A DNA stretch of 14,803 nucleotides. Origin: an uncultured Eggerthellaceae bacterium. Lineage in GTDB: Bacteria; Actinomycetota; Coriobacteriia; Coriobacteriales; Eggerthellaceae. Every line of letters starts with the position of its first letter. Positions within the stretch are counted from its first letter, which is position 1. This document shows positions 13,027 to 14,803 of this stretch, piece after piece. The translations under genes were made by a program, and so were the position numbers. Where the stretch lies: assembly GCA_910588205.1 (NCBI GenBank), contig CAJUQK010000036.1, positions 1 to 14,803 on the forward strand, read 5' to 3'. A model generated the notes under the pieces. That model searched no databases. It saw only the letters and a program-made list of their open reading frames with translations, and was not told where the DNA came from.

Positions 13027-14292
13027 ATGAAGAAGCCTTTCGCAACGCTTGCCGCCACAGTCCTTGGATGTGCTCTGGTGTTCGCCCTTTCCGGGTGCTC
13101 TTCGGAAGATGAGGCCAATGAGATCCTTGAGACGGACACCGGTCTCACTGGTGGCGTGGCTGCTACCGTCAACGGTACAGATATCGAAGAGGACAAGGTC
13201 ACACGCGCTATCAACAACATGCGCTTGAATTACAACTATGCTGAAGACGAGGATTGGAAAGAGTATCTCAAGGGCCAGAATGCAACGCCTCAAAGCATGC
13301 GCGATCAAACCCTCGGCACCTTGGTCAACCAGGAGCTGATCCTGCAATTCGCTGATCAGCGGGGAGTTACCGCTACGGACGAAGAGATCCAATCCTACGT
13401 GGACAAGATGAAGGAGAACTACACCACTCCCGAGAAGTGGGATGAGGCACGCAAGGAAGGCGGCTTCGAAACAGACGACGATTACAAAGAGGCGCTGCAC
13501 TACTCCATTCTTCAGGAGAAGCTTCTGGAAGGGTTCGAGCAGGAAACGCAGCTTTCTGACGATGCGCTGCTGGTGAAGGCTCAGGAATCTGCCGCAACCT
13601 ATTCAGGCGCGAAGAAGTCCAGTCACATCCTATTCGCTCTGGAAGACAAGGAGACGGCTGAGGATGTGAAGAGCCGCATCCTTTCAGGGGAGCTGGCTTT
13701 TGAGGATGCCGTGCAACAATATTCCACGGACGAAGGCTCTAAGGAGAATGGTGGTGACGTGGGTTGGGATCGCTTGAATCAATTCGTCACTGAATACAGC
13801 GAAGCGCTCACGAACTTGAATGCCGGAGAGGTAACGAAAGACCTGGTAGAGAGCAAATACGGGTATCACATCATCATGGTAACCGATGTGTTCGAAGCTC
13901 CGGAGACCATCGAGAGCCTGGACCAGGTTCCCTCTGAGATCCTCGAGGAGATCCGCACTACCAGCTCTGAGACCGACTCCCAGGATGCCATGGAAGACTG
14001 GCTCAGGGAGATGAAGCTCTCCAGTGAGGTGACCATCAATCCTATGCCCGAGAATGTGCCTTATGACGTTGATATGAGCGGCGAATACACCCAGGAGGAG
14101 ATCGATAAGATCAACCAAGAGGCAGCTGATGAGCTCGCAGGCAAGGTTGCCGATGAAGAGGAAACGCTAGCCGCAGAGGGTGCTGCTGATGATGCAGCTG
14201 CGGCTGAGGGCGATGCGGCTGCAGCCGCTGAGGCAGAGGTTGCTCCTGAGCCTGAGACCACTGAGGTAGAGCCCGAGGCCTCCGAGGGCTAG
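13027..14292 (+). CDS. Parvulin-type peptidyl-prolyl isomerase lipoprotein (PrsA/SurA-like)
   Basis: A 421-residue secreted foldase fixed to the membrane as a lipoprotein. The signal peptide (MKK, hydrophobic stretch) ends in the lipobox ALSGC with Cys24 as the lipidated residue. A SurA-like helical N-domain (about 45-185) is followed by a parvulin rotamase domain (about 195-290) with SSHILF (His200) and GYHIIMV (His281), both conserved histidines. After a link region, residues from about 365 form an acidic tail rich in Ala, Glu and Asp, ending PEASEG. ATG 13027 is preferred over the frame's first ATG at 12985, because that one falls in the likely -10 box and would put 14 residues before the signal peptide. 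No strong Shine-Dalgarno is seen. It helps exported proteins fold; clients are unknown. Confidence 0.88.
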   Translation: MKKPFATLAATVLGCALVFALSGCSSEDEANEILETDTGLTGGVAATVNGTDIEEDKVTRAINNMRLNYNYAEDEDWKEYLKGQNATPQSMRDQTLGTLVNQELILQFADQRGVTATDEEIQSYVDKMKENYTTPEKWDEARKEGGFETDDDYKEALHYSILQEKLLEGFEQETQLSDDALLVKAQESAATYSGAKKSSHILFALEDKETAEDVKSRILSGELAFEDAVQQYSTDEGSKENGGDVGWDRLNQFVTEYSEALTNLNAGEVTKDLVESKYGYHIIMVTDVFEAPETIESLDQVPSEILEEIRTTSSETDSQDAMEDWLREMKLSSEVTINPMPENVPYDVDMSGEYTQEEIDKINQEAADELAGKVADEEETLAAEGAADDAAAAEGDAAAAAEAEVAPEPETTEVEPEASEG

Positions 14293-14350
14293 CCTTTTGC
14301 CCTTGGAATCAGTTTTCATATCTGGATCCGCCCTCTTTTATGCCCGGGAT

Positions 14351-14733
14351 AATGCCCTTCCCCGCAAGGGGCATTCGGCCTTGTGCTCGGCCGTCGAAAA
14401 GACGTGATGCTCCGCTTATATCACGCTTTTCTCGGCCTGCGGAATCGGCCTCAACCCCTCACGGGGAAGGGCTGTCTTCTGTGTAAAACAAAAAATCCTT
14501 ACCGCACTGCTGATGGGACCCAACGGGTCCGTATCATCACTACGGGCGGCTTATCGCCGCGGTATCGCGCTTCGCGCGGAAGGATGTGCGGCGCACGGGG
14601 GCTTCTTGTTCACAGGTCAAATCCGCCGCCTAACTATTTCCGCTGCTTACGCAGCGGGGGGGGCGGGTTGTGACCGGAACGGGAATGCATGGTTTTCTGG
14701 GGTGTAACGGGTTCGGGCCGAGCCAGCTCGGCC
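14351..14733. repeat. 380-nt multi-hairpin repeat, copy 2
   Basis: Same orientation and hairpin order as copy 1. The GNRA-capped CCCC stem is at 14360-14371, the bulged 12-bp stem at 14396-14431, and the CCGCTGC/GCAGCGG stem at 14640-14657 with loop TTAC where copy 1 has GAA. The copy ends in palindrome K. Differences gather between the hairpins, especially around 14590-14610 and 14658-14690. Confidence 0.85.
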
Positions 14734-14734
14734 C
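14715..14734 (-). repeat. Palindromic hairpin K (GAGC-core type)
   Basis: GGGCCGAGC pairs with GCTCGGCCC over 9 bp around CA, followed by CCTCCTACA, a stretched form of the family edge. Same stem as hairpin G. Confidence 0.82.
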
Positions 14735-14749
14735 CTCCTACAATGAGCA

Positions 14750-14793
14750 ATGCCACATTCCCAAGGGATCGTGCATCCTTCAGAATGTGGCAT
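14750..14793. repeat. Long inverted repeat at window edge
   Basis: ATGCCACATTC (14750-14760) and GAATGTGGCAT (14783-14793) form a perfect 11-bp stem. Inside it, AAGGGAT and ATCCTT can extend the structure with a bulge around a CGTGC loop. It follows hairpin K by 16 nt. Flanking genes are out of view, so its role is unknown. Confidence 0.75.
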
Positions 14794-14803
14794 CAAATCG
14801 GCT

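Larger units (their letters stand above)
14293..14803. other. Intergenic region with second copy of the 380-nt repeat
   Basis: No credible gene. It holds a half palindrome (14320-14333, ATCTGGATCCGCCC, identical to the right part of hairpin B but without a left arm), the 380-nt repeat (14351-14733), and a long inverted repeat at 14750-14793. The open frame at 14383-14673 lies inside the repeat and is rejected as a gene. Confidence 0.7.

Overview
The window reads as chromosome of an anaerobic, high-GC, Gram-positive gut-type bacterium, most likely class Coriobacteriia (Eggerthellaceae or a relative such as Slackia, Adlercreutzia or Eggerthella). The basis is indirect: Shine-Dalgarno-led genes with strong G/C third-position use, a Tat-exported molybdoenzyme with a four-cluster ferredoxin and an NrfD quinol anchor, a phosphoglucose isomerase of the kind found in actinobacterial transaldolase fusions, and no sign of an outer membrane. 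The taxon is an inference; no rRNA or tRNA gene was seen.

Layout. (1) 1-1507: a repeat-rich stretch around one gene, an Rpn-family PD-(D/E)XK nuclease (520-1362). Palindromic hairpins lie on both sides of it. Inside the nuclease gene is a strong ribosome binding site followed by an in-frame ATG, which could give an 80-residue C-terminal product. (2) 1508-1936, minus strand: a small protein resembling the N-terminal domain of cyanophycin synthetase. (3) 2082-3890: typA/bipA. (4) 3938-6366, minus strand: a two-gene operon, pgi then nth, with a 2-nt gap. (5) 6367-7200: about 830 nt without a gene, holding a 380-nt multi-hairpin repeat and more of the palindromes. (6) 7201-11692: a three-gene operon with overlapping starts and stops. 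It encodes a Tat-exported molybdopterin catalytic subunit, a 4x[4Fe-4S] electron-transfer subunit and an NrfD-type membrane anchor; together they should move electrons between the quinone pool and an unknown substrate outside the membrane. (7) 11774-12886: an aldo/keto reductase with a C-terminal ferredoxin-like region. (8) 13027-14292: a parvulin-type peptidyl-prolyl isomerase lipoprotein with a long acidic Ala/Glu tail. (9) 14293-14803: a second copy of the 380-nt repeat and a further long inverted repeat at the window edge.

The most interesting material is twofold. First, there is a family of at least eleven intergenic hairpins. They share a (C/T)GTAGGGG edge, but their stem bases change in a compensated way from copy to copy. 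Several are arranged as paired units, two of which bracket the nuclease gene; one of these units has an internal 33-nt duplication. Second, the rpn gene's overlapping internal start fits the intragenic antitoxin design reported for Rpn anti-phage nucleases. A link between the nuclease and the palindromes is only a hypothesis. The molybdoenzyme is also notable: its catalytic subunit carries an aspartate (Asp187) where NarG-type (type II) enzymes have their molybdenum ligand, yet its partners are of the DmsB/PsrB and NrfD type.
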